Positions 45,960 to 54,743 of a stretch of 64,000 nt of DNA are shown here, in pieces. Both the position numbers and the translations under genes were made by a program. Position 1 is the stretch's first letter; each line of letters begins with the position of its first letter. The stretch spans positions 434,001-498,000 of the forward strand of contig NZ_JBBYXK010000003.1 of assembly GCF_039655875.1 (NCBI RefSeq), written 5' to 3'. The DNA comes from Emcibacter sp. SYSU 3D8. GTDB taxonomy: Bacteria > Pseudomonadota > Alphaproteobacteria > SMXS01. The notes below the pieces were generated by a model. That model saw only the letters and a list, made by a program, of their open reading frames with translations. It ran no database searches and was not told the DNA's origin.

Positions 45960-46121
45960 TTAGACCTTCGTGGACACCGTGTTGAACAGGGTGCTCAGGT
46001 TGGTGCCGACGGTGCCGAGGATGGTGGCGAGGGCAACCGCGATGAGGGCGGCGATGAGGCCGTACTCGATCAGGGTGACGCCCTTGACGTCGGAAGCGAA
46101 GTTTTTAAGTGCGTTGCGCAT
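45960..46121 (-). CDS. flp: Flp-type pilin, major subunit (first copy)
   Basis: This 53-residue prepilin has a short leader ending KG, then VTLIEYGLIAA, with the Flp motif of Glu at +5 and Tyr at +6 after the cleavage site. A hydrophobic helix and a short C-terminal part (GTNLSTLFNTVSTKV) follow. GGAGGAATTCA precedes ATG 46121. The frame is open upstream to 46226 but is not coding there. It heads the cpaA-tadC genes on the minus strand. Confidence 0.96.
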   Translation of the reverse strand: MRNALKNFASDVKGVTLIEYGLIAALIAVALATILGTVGTNLSTLFNTVSTKV

Positions 46122-46673
46122 TGAATTCCTCCAAATGCCGAGTTTCATGTATCCACTGCCAGCAAGGGTGAAAGCCAGCCGTGCCTTGGATGACACAAGA
46201 AGGCCACATTCTGGGGTGCAGTGCAAAATATTTTTAATTTATTAAAAGAAAGATAAAAGTCTACGTTACCCACTTTCTGGCGGCATAAGCATCAATGACT
46301 GTTAAAGAAAATTTCCGGTCGCGGCTAGTCGTACTTCCACTGCGCGAGTTGGTAAACGTATCGAAATATAGTGTGATTGTGGCGGTTTGGCCACAAAGTG
46401 AACACAATATGTAGAGCGTCTTCGCCCTCCTGGCAGCGCCGTGAAATTCCGATGCGGCCGCCGCTTCGAGATCATAATACGTCTTGGAAAAACGCCCGCC
46501 CAAGTTGCAGATGGTTTACCCAAATTGAGCATATTGCCTGCCCCAAGCTCTCAAATATTGCCTCTAACACCTTGGCCATATGCCGCAACGCGCGCAGTGG
46601 TGACGACTCAGTCAGGTTGCGCAGCGGTTCACCCTGCCGACCTTGGAATGGTGCCCGATCGGGGCCGGGGCGG
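46122..46673. other. Intergenic region upstream of flp
   Basis: This 552-base stretch has an AT-rich core at about 46226-46320 that should hold the flp promoter, and a 7-bp dyad at 46377-46396. I cannot see a convincing -35/-10 pair for flp. Several short frames exist but none looks like a gene. Confidence 0.5.
46377..46396. repeat. Inverted repeat upstream of flp, possible operator
   Basis: TTGTGGC / GCCACAA form a perfect 7-bp dyad around a 6-base spacer, flanked further out by GTGT (46371-46374) and ACAC (46402-46405). It lies about 256 bases ahead of the flp start codon. A regulator site is possible. Confidence 0.3.
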
Positions 46674-48101
46674 TCAACTGGGGCAATGACCGGTTGATCG
46701 CCGCGCATGCACCGTCGCCAGGGAGTCGGTGTAGATGGCGCACCATTCCGGAAGCTCGGCCATGATCGCGGCGGGCCGGGTACGGGTGCGAAGGATTGTC
46801 CACTGCACCGCATACCGGTCCAGAATGCGCGTGAGTTTTTGGCTATTCTGTGTCGCGTCGTCATAGTCCTTGATGAAGACGTCGCCATACATGTCCGCGC
46901 GCCCATCGATGAATGGCTGGACGTTGGACAAGATGAGATAGCCGCCGAAACCATACTCGTTGAACACGGGTTGTTTTGCAAGTGCGGGCGGGACCTGGCT
47001 CAACGCCGTTACCGGTGCCGACGGTCCTTCGATCGAGGCGATGGGTGAGACGAACCGGGCTGCCACAAGGACTGCGATCATCGCGAGACCCGCAACCATC
47101 CAGCCCGGACGCGGTGCGCGGGCCGATGGCACAGGATCGGCAGTTGCCCGCGCCAGCGGTTCCGCGATCGCCAGAAGGCCGACAAAGCAGACCAGGACGC
47201 CGTGGCGGGCGTGAACGAACGCAAGGTGAATGGTGGCCAGCAGCAGCAGTAGCCGGGAAGGGGGGAGCCGGATACCTCGGGAGACGAGAAAATATGCGCC
47301 CGCCAGCACCAATACTTCGAGCGGTTGAAACCGGCTGAGGTCCAGCGGCCGCCACTCCACTAGCATGGGCAATGTGTCCAGCCGCATGATGGAGAACGGA
47401 TGAAGCAGTCCCGAAAACCCCAGCGGGCTCACCAGGCTTGCGACGCAGGTGGCGATCAGGAACAGTGCCCAGGCGCGTAGCGTGCCGCGCCGGTCTGAGG
47501 CCTCTGCCAGAACGGCTTCGACGGCAAAGAATCCGGTCACGGCAATGCCAAGGACGTAGCTGCCGTGCAGATTGGCCCACACGATCATGATGGGCAGGAC
47601 GGTCCATGCCGGCGCCCGTCCCTGGGTCCGGGCGTCCAGCAATGCGATCATCCACAGCACCAGCATGGGCAGGGCGAGCACATGGGGGCGCACCAGCAGG
47701 CTGGGGGCAACGAGGCAAAGCGCGGCTACCGTGAACACCGCCGCAGGAAGTGCGGGAAACCACCGGCACAGGTAGCGCGTAAAGCAATAGGCTGCCACTG
47801 CGCTGGCGGTCCCTGCCAGCAGCGCCATGCCGGTCCAGCCAGCTCCCCGGTGGGCCAGCGCCAGAAGCAGGTCTGAAAGCCATTCGTGACACACCCAGCC
47901 AGTGCCCGGACGGGTATAGGAGAACGGGTCTGCGGCCGGCACCCTGCCATGCGCAAGAATCCAGTCGCCGGTCGCCAGATGCCAGTAGGTGTCGCCGTCA
48001 TTGAACACGGCCGGGTGAAACAGGACTATGGCGAGAACAAGAGCGGCCGCCGCCCAGGGCGCGAACTCCCGAAACTCTCGCTCCAGCAGGCGATGCGTCA
48101 T
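46674..48101 (-). CDS. Polytopic membrane protein, GT-C glycosyltransferase-like
   Basis: This 475-residue protein has about ten hydrophobic helices. Its first loop has FNDGDTYWHLATGDWIL, with Asp residues like the catalytic acid of GT-C enzymes, and FVHARHGVLV lies later. A soluble C-terminal part follows (PPALAKQPVFNEYGFGGYLILSNVQPFIDGRADMYGDVF). ATG 48101 follows GGAGA and begins the first hydrophobic region; the frame is open to 48131. I do not recognise a named family. It is set between two Flp pilin genes, so an action on pilins or a surface polysaccharide is possible but unproven. Confidence 0.6.
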   Translation of the reverse strand: MTHRLLEREFREFAPWAAAALVLAIVLFHPAVFNDGDTYWHLATGDWILAHGRVPAADPFSYTRPGTGWVCHEWLSDLLLALAHRGAGWTGMALLAGTASAVAAYCFTRYLCRWFPALPAAVFTVAALCLVAPSLLVRPHVLALPMLVLWMIALLDARTQGRAPAWTVLPIMIVWANLHGSYVLGIAVTGFFAVEAVLAEASDRRGTLRAWALFLIATCVASLVSPLGFSGLLHPFSIMRLDTLPMLVEWRPLDLSRFQPLEVLVLAGAYFLVSRGIRLPPSRLLLLLATIHLAFVHARHGVLVCFVGLLAIAEPLARATADPVPSARAPRPGWMVAGLAMIAVLVAARFVSPIASIEGPSAPVTALSQVPPALAKQPVFNEYGFGGYLILSNVQPFIDGRADMYGDVFIKDYDDATQNSQKLTRILDRYAVQWTILRTRTRPAAIMAELPEWCAIYTDSLATVHARRSTGHCPS

Positions 48102-48207
48102 ATGATCTCCGAAGTGCCCCGCCGCGCCCAATTGGAAGGAGTCTGGGTGGGCGCGATATCGCGGCAGTGGATTTCAGGCTTCACTTCAATGGAAACCATT
48201 GGGAATT

Positions 48208-48236
48208 TTGACGCAATCCCACGGTTTTGCTATACT
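48208..48236 (+). promoter_or_regulatory. Strong sigma70-type promoter of the second flp gene
   Basis: TTGACG (48208-48213) and TATACT (48231-48236) are exactly 17 bases apart, both near consensus. The predicted start lies about 58 bases ahead of the pilin ATG at 48301. Confidence 0.65.
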
Positions 48237-48300
48237 TGATAGCTTCGAGCGTCGCAGGCGTGGGCGGACGGCGTCTGGAAGTGTCGTTTGGAGGAAGAGA

Positions 48301-48462
48301 ATGTACAGCACCGTTCGGCGGTTTGCTAACGATAGGGCCGGCGTTACCCTGATCGAGTACGGTTTGATCGCGATCCTGATCGGGGTTGCTTTTGTTGCGA
48401 CCATCGGTTCGATCGGCACCAATGTCACGACCTTGTTCACCTCGGTCAGCACGAGCATCTGA
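48301..48462 (+). CDS. Flp-type pilin (second copy, opposite strand)
   Basis: This 53-residue prepilin has the leader MYSTVRRFANDRAG, then VTLIEYGLIAI with Glu +5/Tyr +6, a hydrophobic helix and a GTNVTTLFTSVSTSI end. By eye, 29 of 53 positions match the first pilin. It has its own promoter and a strong GGAGGAAGAGA ribosome-binding site. It points away from the tad operon, so it can be expressed independently as an alternative or minor pilin. Confidence 0.92.
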   Translation: MYSTVRRFANDRAGVTLIEYGLIAILIGVAFVATIGSIGTNVTTLFTSVSTSI

Positions 48463-48560
48463 AAGGCGTGAGCCGGCGGCGATTTCCGCACCCTTTAAGG
48501 CAAGGCTATATAACCACGATGAAGACCAGTGGCTGATGGTGTCGCCACCACTGGTGGCTG

Positions 48561-49019
48561 TCAGCGCGAAGGCAGGGCGTGCCGTGCCGAAGACCAGAAG
48601 CCTTCCAGCTTGAGCAGGGATTCCCGGGTCTGCATCAACTCGGTTTCCATCTGCATGGCCTCGAACAGCTGAGCCGAGTGCCACTCGAACAGCTTCTCCA
48701 GCCGGTCGCAGATCTCGCGGCCGCGCTCTGAGCTCCGGACATGGAACGAGCGGCGGTCGTAGGGCGAACGGGTCTGCACGACATAGCCGTTCTCGACCAT
48801 CTTCTTGATATTGTAGGAAACGTTCGAGCCCAGATAATAGCCGCGCTCGATCAACTCACCCATCGGCAACTCACGGTCGCCGATGTTGAACAGGATCATC
48901 GCCTGCGCGGCGTTTAGATCCCGGATTTCGTGCCGGTCTATTTCAGCCTTGATGACGTCAAGGCATCGACGATGCAGGCGCTCGATCAGCCCGATCAGAT
49001 CAGCGTAGGCGTCAGTCAC
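48561..49019 (-). CDS. MarR-family transcriptional regulator
   Basis: The protein has 152 residues. The winged-helix part includes LNAAQAMILFNIGDRELPMGELIERGYYLGSNVSYNIKKMVENGYV and the wing (SPYDRRSFHVRS), as in MarR proteins of the LdtR type found in Alphaproteobacteria. The start is GTG 49019 with GGGGA 7-8 bases before it. The neighbours are a Flp pilin and a diguanylate cyclase; what it controls is unknown. The gap to the cyclase gene is about 130 bases. Confidence 0.85.
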   Translation of the reverse strand: MTDAYADLIGLIERLHRRCLDVIKAEIDRHEIRDLNAAQAMILFNIGDRELPMGELIERGYYLGSNVSYNIKKMVENGYVVQTRSPYDRRSFHVRSSERGREICDRLEKLFEWHSAQLFEAMQMETELMQTRESLLKLEGFWSSARHALPSR

Positions 49020-49149
49020 GAAAAATATCCCCAGTTGGCCAGCATAGGCATAAAGACAATGTCGTTTTTTGCACGTTCAGCGCAAGTCTACAAGCTTCAC
49101 GCGCCTGAGTCTGGCGGCTTCGAGAGGCGGTGCGGCGGGCGGAACGACA

Positions 49150-50076
49150 TCACGACGATACTCGCTTGCGCAGCTCGCCGGTGAAGGTTTCGACACCGCT
49201 CGTCCCGGCCTTTTTGGCCTGATAGAGGAGGCTGTCGGCCGAGCGCAGGACTTCGCGCAAGTCCAGGCCAGGCGTCAGTGCCGAGATGCCGCTGCTGAAT
49301 GTCAGGCAGATGGTGAGATTTTCACTTTCCACCTTCAGCGACCGGCTCACCGCCGCAATGCGGTCCAGCGGGATGGCGGCCTCGGCCGCGGTGGTTTCCG
49401 GCAGCATGATGGCGAACTCGTCGCCCCCGATCCGCGCGACCACGTCCACCTCCCGGAGCGCGCCGCGCATGGTCTGGACGAATTTGCGCAGTACTTCGTC
49501 GCCGACCAGATGACCGAACGTGTCATTGATTTCCTTGAACCTGTCGATGTCGATGATCGCGATGGATGCCTGCTTGCCGAACCGGGCCGTGCGCCGCAAT
49601 TCCGCCAGGGCGATCGCCTCGAAACGCCGCACGTTGGCGGCGCCCGTCAGCGGATCGGTCTCAGCCAGCCGCCGCAACTTGTTCTCGGTGCGTTTGAATT
49701 CGCTCACATCGACCAGGATGCCGATGACGTCCGCCGCTTCTCCGTTGCTGCCCTTGAGCGGCCTCCCGGCCATCTTTACATATCGCATGCTGCCGTCAGG
49801 CCGCATGATCCGGGCGTTCGTCTCGAAGTTCTCGCGCGCCTCGGTAGCGGCGCGCAGGCAGTCTTCCACTCGTGCCCGATCATCGGCGTGCAGGCAGGCC
49901 AGCGCGTCGTGCCGCGAGATGTCGCCGCCAGCAGGATGCCGGCCGTGGATCCTGTAGGCCTGGGGCGACCAACTGATCCGGTCGCTGCACGCGTGCAGTT
50001 GCCAGTATCCCATCTGGCCGGTCTGTTCGATCATGGCAATCAGATCCGGGAGAGCGTTGCGGCCCAACTCGATCAC
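49150..50076 (-). CDS. PAS-GGDEF diguanylate cyclase
   Basis: The protein has 308 residues. An N-terminal PAS-like sensor (about 18-130) leads into a GGDEF domain from about 138. The active site reads GGDEF at 217-221 and the feedback I-site RxxD is R208-D211, so it should be active and product-inhibited. It makes c-di-GMP. The GTG start at 50076 follows AAGGGA. The PAS part (YWQLHACSDRISWSPQ) is soluble; no membrane helix is seen, so the signal is probably cytosolic. Confidence 0.9.
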   Translation of the reverse strand: MIELGRNALPDLIAMIEQTGQMGYWQLHACSDRISWSPQAYRIHGRHPAGGDISRHDALACLHADDRARVEDCLRAATEARENFETNARIMRPDGSMRYVKMAGRPLKGSNGEAADVIGILVDVSEFKRTENKLRRLAETDPLTGAANVRRFEAIALAELRRTARFGKQASIAIIDIDRFKEINDTFGHLVGDEVLRKFVQTMRGALREVDVVARIGGDEFAIMLPETTAAEAAIPLDRIAAVSRSLKVESENLTICLTFSSGISALTPGLDLREVLRSADSLLYQAKKAGTSGVETFTGELRKRVSS

Positions 50077-50589
50077 TGCGGTTCCCTTCTCGGCTTCATG
50101 CGCGGGGCCTTGCCCCCGTGGGAGGCGTCGAGCTGTCGACTATGGCAATGCGCGGCTGCGATGGCGTCGCGATTTGCCAGCCGATCCAGTGGAGTCCCCC
50201 AGCTTGCGCGGTATCATTGTACTATTGGCCGAGGCAATTTCGAACATCTTTTCGCCTTTATCGGCCTGACCTGTCGCCGTCGGGCATCCCCCGCGTCATG
50301 CTGGCGATGCCGAGTCACGGGCGCAGCGTCAGGAAAACCGTCAGTTCAGTCGGGTCCTCTGCCGCCCACGCGGCTGCCGAGGCCTGCGGGGCGTCCGGCG
50401 TCATCAGCTAAAGGTTCGATATATTCGCCACTTAGAAGCAAGCAGGGGGTCTCGTGGCCGCGGCGGTGGGGAATTTCATGTTTTGAGTTTTCAGGCGCAA
50501 CGGGTACGATGGCGGCCCAGTAACACGCTTGCCGAATTTTCTGACGCAAGTCGGGGCCGGTAGAACAATTGGCAAGGGGGGCCGTCCGA
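50077..50589. other. Divergent intergenic region between the cyclase and the EAL protein genes
   Basis: About 510 bases with a short GGGGC / GCCCC hairpin near 50105 and no clear gene. Any promoters for both directions should lie here, but none stands out. The AAGGGGG just before 50590 is the ribosome-binding site of the next gene. Confidence 0.45.
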
Positions 50590-51819
50590 GTGGGCGATAA
50601 AACGCTCGTGGTTATCGACGACGACGATCTTGTGGGCCAGCTCGTAGTCGAGGCGGCGCAGCAGGTGGGTTTTGCTGCGCGTGCCGTGCAGGACTTCGAG
50701 GCGCTGAAGATTCAGGTCGATACGGCCGAGCCGGATGTGATGGTTCTCGATCTGGTGCTTCCCAACGTGGATGGAATCCAGGTTCTGCGCTATCTCGCCG
50801 ATCGCGGCTGCAAGGCCAAGATCTGGCTGCTCAGCGGTTTCGATCCCAAGGTTGTGCAGACTGCCGAACGCCTTGGCGTCTCGCTTGGTCTCAACATCGT
50901 CGGCGCGCTGAACAAGCCCGTGTCGGTGACCACGCTCAAGGAGGAATTGCGCAAGCAATTGCGCGAGTCCGGCGATTTCAGCGCCCACGACCTCGAACAG
51001 GCGATCGCGGACGATCACCTGTTCGTTCACTACCAGCCCAAGGTGCGGCTGGCGGGCGAGCGTATCGCCGAAACCGACAGCGACGTGCTGACGCTGACCG
51101 TCGACGACACGCCCTTCGAGGTGATGGGCTTCGAAGCGCTGGCCCGCTGGCGCAATCCGCACGGCGCCCTTGTGTCGCCTGTGAAATTCATCCCGGTGGC
51201 CGAAAGCTCCCGGATGATCGAACAATTGACCCAGTCGGTCTTCCGGCAGGTTATCGAGGCTCTGTCCCAGTGGAAGGCGCGCGGCGTGCGGCTCAATGTG
51301 GCCGTCAACATCTCGCCCTCTACTCTTGCGGATCTCGACCTGCCTGACCGGCTGGCGGACAAGGCCGGTGCCCTTGGCGTGTCGCCCGATCAGATGATCC
51401 TGGAAATCACCGAGAATTCCGCGGTTACCGAAGATCCGCATTTCATGGACGTGCTGAGCCGCTTCCGGCTGAAGGGTTTCGGCCTGTCGCTGGATGATTT
51501 CGGCACCGGCTTTTCCTCGTTGATCCAGATCTATCGCATGCCGTTTACCGAGCTGAAGATCGACCGCTCGTTCGTCAGCGAGATGGACCAGAACGAAGAA
51601 GCCTTCACCATTGTGCGATCGATCGTCGATCTGGGGCACAATCTTGGCATGAAGGTGTGCGCCGAAGGCGTTGAGACACGGGCATCGGCGAATACGCTGA
51701 TGACCTTGGGCTGCGACTACGCGCAGGGCTTTTACTTCAGCCGCCCTGTTGCTTTACCCGACATCATGCGCCGCATCGGTACCGCTTCGGCGCTGGATGT
51801 TTCCCGCCGGATTTCTTAG
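50590..51819 (+). CDS. Response regulator with EAL c-di-GMP phosphodiesterase domain
   Basis: The protein has 409 residues. The receiver domain (1-125) has the acidic pocket (VVIDDDD) and phospho-site D54 in MVLDLVLPN, plus the later S and K (LLSG, LNKPV). The EAL domain follows with E182 in GFEALARW, and the catalytic set AVNISP, LEITE, LDDFGTG, LKIDRSFV, CAEGVET and YAQGFYFSRP. It should hydrolyse c-di-GMP when phosphorylated or in response to a kinase. The GTG start follows AAGGGGG. The hybrid kinase gene begins 51 bases downstream, the likely partner. Confidence 0.92.
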   Translation: MGDKTLVVIDDDDLVGQLVVEAAQQVGFAARAVQDFEALKIQVDTAEPDVMVLDLVLPNVDGIQVLRYLADRGCKAKIWLLSGFDPKVVQTAERLGVSLGLNIVGALNKPVSVTTLKEELRKQLRESGDFSAHDLEQAIADDHLFVHYQPKVRLAGERIAETDSDVLTLTVDDTPFEVMGFEALARWRNPHGALVSPVKFIPVAESSRMIEQLTQSVFRQVIEALSQWKARGVRLNVAVNISPSTLADLDLPDRLADKAGALGVSPDQMILEITENSAVTEDPHFMDVLSRFRLKGFGLSLDDFGTGFSSLIQIYRMPFTELKIDRSFVSEMDQNEEAFTIVRSIVDLGHNLGMKVCAEGVETRASANTLMTLGCDYAQGFYFSRPVALPDIMRRIGTASALDVSRRIS

Positions 51820-51870
51820 CAGCCGTCCGGGCAGGTTGGACATGAACATGGGCGCTTGGGGGCGGATACC

Positions 51871-54627
51871 ATGAAACGGCGGGGCCTTCTGGAGAAGGTA
51901 CTCACCCCGGTCGCGGCCTATTGGAACCTCGCGGAGGAGGCGTCCAGTCTGCGCCAGTTGACCAATGCGCTGGTCAGCCATACGCCGGCCGCCATCGCCG
52001 TCGTCGATCGTGATCTGCGGATTCTTGGGCTCAGCGACCGCTGGCGCAAGGAATATGGCCTGGGCGCCGACGATGTGATCGGCGAGAGGCTCTACGATCT
52101 GATGCCGGATGCCGAGGCGCTGTGGGCGGAGGTTCATACGCGTTGCCTCGCCGGCGAGACGCTGGAATCGGAAGATGTGTTCCTGCGCGCTGACGGCGTG
52201 CGCGAGAGGCTGCGCTGGGAGGTGCAGCCGTTGCGTGCCCCGGACGGTGCCGTCGCCGGCCTGGTGATGATCACCGAGGTCGTCACCCAGCAACGGAACA
52301 TGGAAGAAGAGGCGCGCATCCGACATGCCGCCATGGCGTCGGCGCTCAGCCCGCTTGCCATGTTCGATCTGGAGGGTGTCGTGACGTACGCCAACGCCGC
52401 GTTCGCCGACATGCTCGGTTATGGCGACCCCGAAAATCTGACCGGCCAGCAGGCCGAGGCGCTGTGGGGCAAGCCAGGCGAGGCGGCGCGGATCTGGCAG
52501 ACGCTGATCGACACCGGCCGTTGGATCGGCGTCACCAACGCGTCGCGGCTCGACGGGGCGATACGTGTCGTGCAGGTCTCGGCCAGTCTTGTCCGCGCTC
52601 CTGATGGCCCGCCCATTGGCGCCATCGCGTCCTGCGTCGACATCACCGCCCAGCGCGAGGCCGAGAAGGCCTTGGGCGAGAGCCAACGGCGGCTGGTCAC
52701 GCTGATGGACAACCTGCCCGGGGGGTTCGCCTTCCGGTGCCGGCACGATCCGTTCTGGACCATGGAGATCATCTCCAAGGGCTGTTTCGAGGTGCTGGGC
52801 TATCCGCCCGAGGCGCTGATCGAAAACCGCATGGTCGCCTTCGCGACCATGATCCACCCGGAAGACGAAAAGCGGGTACGCCGCGAGATCCTCGAGGCGA
52901 TCAATCTCGGCCGACCGTTCCAGGTCAGCTTCCGTGTCATCACCCGCAAGGGCGATGTGAAGTGGCTGATGCAGCAGGGCACGCCACAGATCACCGGCCG
53001 GTCCGCGGTCCAGGCGCTGGAAGGCGTGGTGATCGACATCACCGACCGGGTCGTCGCCACCGAGGACCTGCACCGCGAGAAGGCCCGCGCCGAGCAATAT
53101 CTCGACGTTGCCGCCTCGGTCATCCTGGCGATGGACCGTCAGGGCAAGGTCACGCGGTTCAACCGCAAGGGCACCGAGGTCACCGGCTTCACCGAGGAGG
53201 AACTGGTCGGCCAGAACTGGTTCGACACGCTCGTCGACCCGGCCGACCGGCAGGAGGCCAAGCGCGCCTTCGCCGAAATCGTCGCCGGCGATGGCGAGGA
53301 AAAGCCCTATTTCGAAAACACCATCCGCGGCCAGAACGGCCAGCGCCGGGTGATCGGCTGGAGCCTGGCCCGTATCCGCGACCAGAGCGGCTATGTGATC
53401 GGCGTGCTTGGCTCGGGCGAGGATCTCACCGAGCAGCGCGAGATCGAGCGGCAGTTGCTGCAGGCACAGAAGATGCAGGCGGTGGGCGAACTCACCGGCG
53501 GCCTGGCGCATGACTTCAACAACCTGCTGATGGCGGTGCAGGGCAATATCGAGTTCCTGCGCGAGGTGGTTGCCGACGATCCGGCGGTCGACCGCTATGT
53601 GGCGGCCGCCCTCAAGGCGGTGGGCCGCGGCGCCGAACTGACCCAGCGGTTGCTGGCATTCTCGCGCAAGCAGCTGCTGCGGCCGGAATCCACCTCGATC
53701 AACCGGCTGGTTGCCGACATGACCGAATTGCTGACCCGCACCCTTGGGCCGCATATCCGCATCGACAACGAACTGGCGCCCGACATATGGGACGCGCTGG
53801 TCGATCCGGCCCAGCTCGAGAACACGCTGCTCAACCTGGCGATCAACGCCCGCGACGCCATGAAGGAAGGCGGCACCCTGTCGATCATGACGTCGAACGA
53901 GACGCTGGCTGACATCGCCGCCATGCGCCATCCGACGCTTGCTCCTGGCGACTACGTTGTAATTACAGTGCGTGACACCGGCGGGGGCATGCCGCCCGAG
54001 GTGCTCGATCGGGCTTTCGAGCCGTTTTTCACCACCAAGGATTCCACCCGCGGCAGCGGGCTCGGCCTCTCCATGGTCTACGGCTTCGTCAAGCAATCGG
54101 GAGGCCATATCGAGATCAAGAGCGAAATCGGCCAGGGCACGTCGGTGATGCTGCATTTGCCACGGGCGATCCACGCGGTCTCCCGCGCCCTGGAGGACGA
54201 GGATTCCTCGTCCGTGGCCCTTCTGGGTGACGGCGAAACCATCCTTGTCGTCGAGGATGACGAAGAGGTCCGCACGGTCATCGTCGGTACGGTGAAAGCG
54301 CTGGGCTATGTGGTCCGGCAGGCGCCGAGCGCCGCCGAGGCCCAGACCATGCTGGACGAAGGTCTGCGGCCCCACCTGCTGCTGACCGATGTGCTGCAGC
54401 CTCACGGCAAGGACGGCATCCAGTTCGCCCAGGAAGTCCACGAGGCGTTCCCGCAATGCGCCATCCTGCTGATGTCCGGCTATACGGAAGACGCCATGGA
54501 GCGGAACAAGAAGCTGGACAAGCCCTTCGCCCTGTTGCGCAAGCCGTTCAGCAAGGCCGAGCTGTCACGCCAGTTGCGCATCCAGCTGGATTCGCGCATC
54601 GAAACCATCCACCGCGCCAGCGCCTGA
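51871..54627 (+). CDS. Multi-PAS hybrid histidine kinase with C-terminal receiver
   Basis: The protein has 918 residues and no clear membrane helix. About four PAS domains (about 30-530) sense signals. HisKA has the phospho-acceptor H547 in [11 protein letters not shown], and the ATPase domain has [10 protein letters not shown] and [12 protein letters not shown]. The receiver has D840 (LLLTDVLQP). ATG 51871 follows GGGGGCGGA. It is in the same direction as the EAL regulator gene, 51 bases later, and probably shares its transcript. Its architecture parallels the kinase at 28637. Confidence 0.93.
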   Translation: MKRRGLLEKVLTPVAAYWNLAEEASSLRQLTNALVSHTPAAIAVVDRDLRILGLSDRWRKEYGLGADDVIGERLYDLMPDAEALWAEVHTRCLAGETLESEDVFLRADGVRERLRWEVQPLRAPDGAVAGLVMITEVVTQQRNMEEEARIRHAAMASALSPLAMFDLEGVVTYANAAFADMLGYGDPENLTGQQAEALWGKPGEAARIWQTLIDTGRWIGVTNASRLDGAIRVVQVSASLVRAPDGPPIGAIASCVDITAQREAEKALGESQRRLVTLMDNLPGGFAFRCRHDPFWTMEIISKGCFEVLGYPPEALIENRMVAFATMIHPEDEKRVRREILEAINLGRPFQVSFRVITRKGDVKWLMQQGTPQITGRSAVQALEGVVIDITDRVVATEDLHREKARAEQYLDVAASVILAMDRQGKVTRFNRKGTEVTGFTEEELVGQNWFDTLVDPADRQEAKRAFAEIVAGDGEEKPYFENTIRGQNGQRRVIGWSLARIRDQSGYVIGVLGSGEDLTEQREIERQLLQAQKMQAVGELTGGLAHDFNNLLMAVQGNIEFLREVVADDPAVDRYVAAALKAVGRGAELTQRLLAFSRKQLLRPESTSINRLVADMTELLTRTLGPHIRIDNELAPDIWDALVDPAQLENTLLNLAINARDAMKEGGTLSIMTSNETLADIAAMRHPTLAPGDYVVITVRDTGGGMPPEVLDRAFEPFFTTKDSTRGSGLGLSMVYGFVKQSGGHIEIKSEIGQGTSVMLHLPRAIHAVSRALEDEDSSSVALLGDGETILVVEDDEEVRTVIVGTVKALGYVVRQAPSAAEAQTMLDEGLRPHLLLTDVLQPHGKDGIQFAQEVHEAFPQCAILLMSGYTEDAMERNKKLDKPFALLRKPFSKAELSRQLRIQLDSRIETIHRASA

Positions 54628-54743
54628 AACGCCCGCCGCGAAGTGCTGGCCGACCGGGAAAGGCCACGCCGCTTTTTGATTTGAAGCGGACGACCCCGCC
54701 CCGTTAAGCTGCGCCCCTGCGAATGAAGGGGAGGACAGAATTC

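Noticed and set aside
46140-46190. Sigma54-like TGGC...TTGC near flp
   Set aside because: The spacing is one base off the -24/-12 consensus, so I do not call it.
46261-46503. An 80-codon minus-strand frame upstream of flp
   Set aside because: No ribosome-binding site, odd composition and no recognisable family; it lies in the presumed regulatory region.
51754-54456. A 900-codon open frame on the minus strand, antisense to the hybrid kinase
   Set aside because: GC-rich codons leave long antisense frames open. The translation is low-complexity and lacks domains, while the plus-strand frame has complete kinase motifs.
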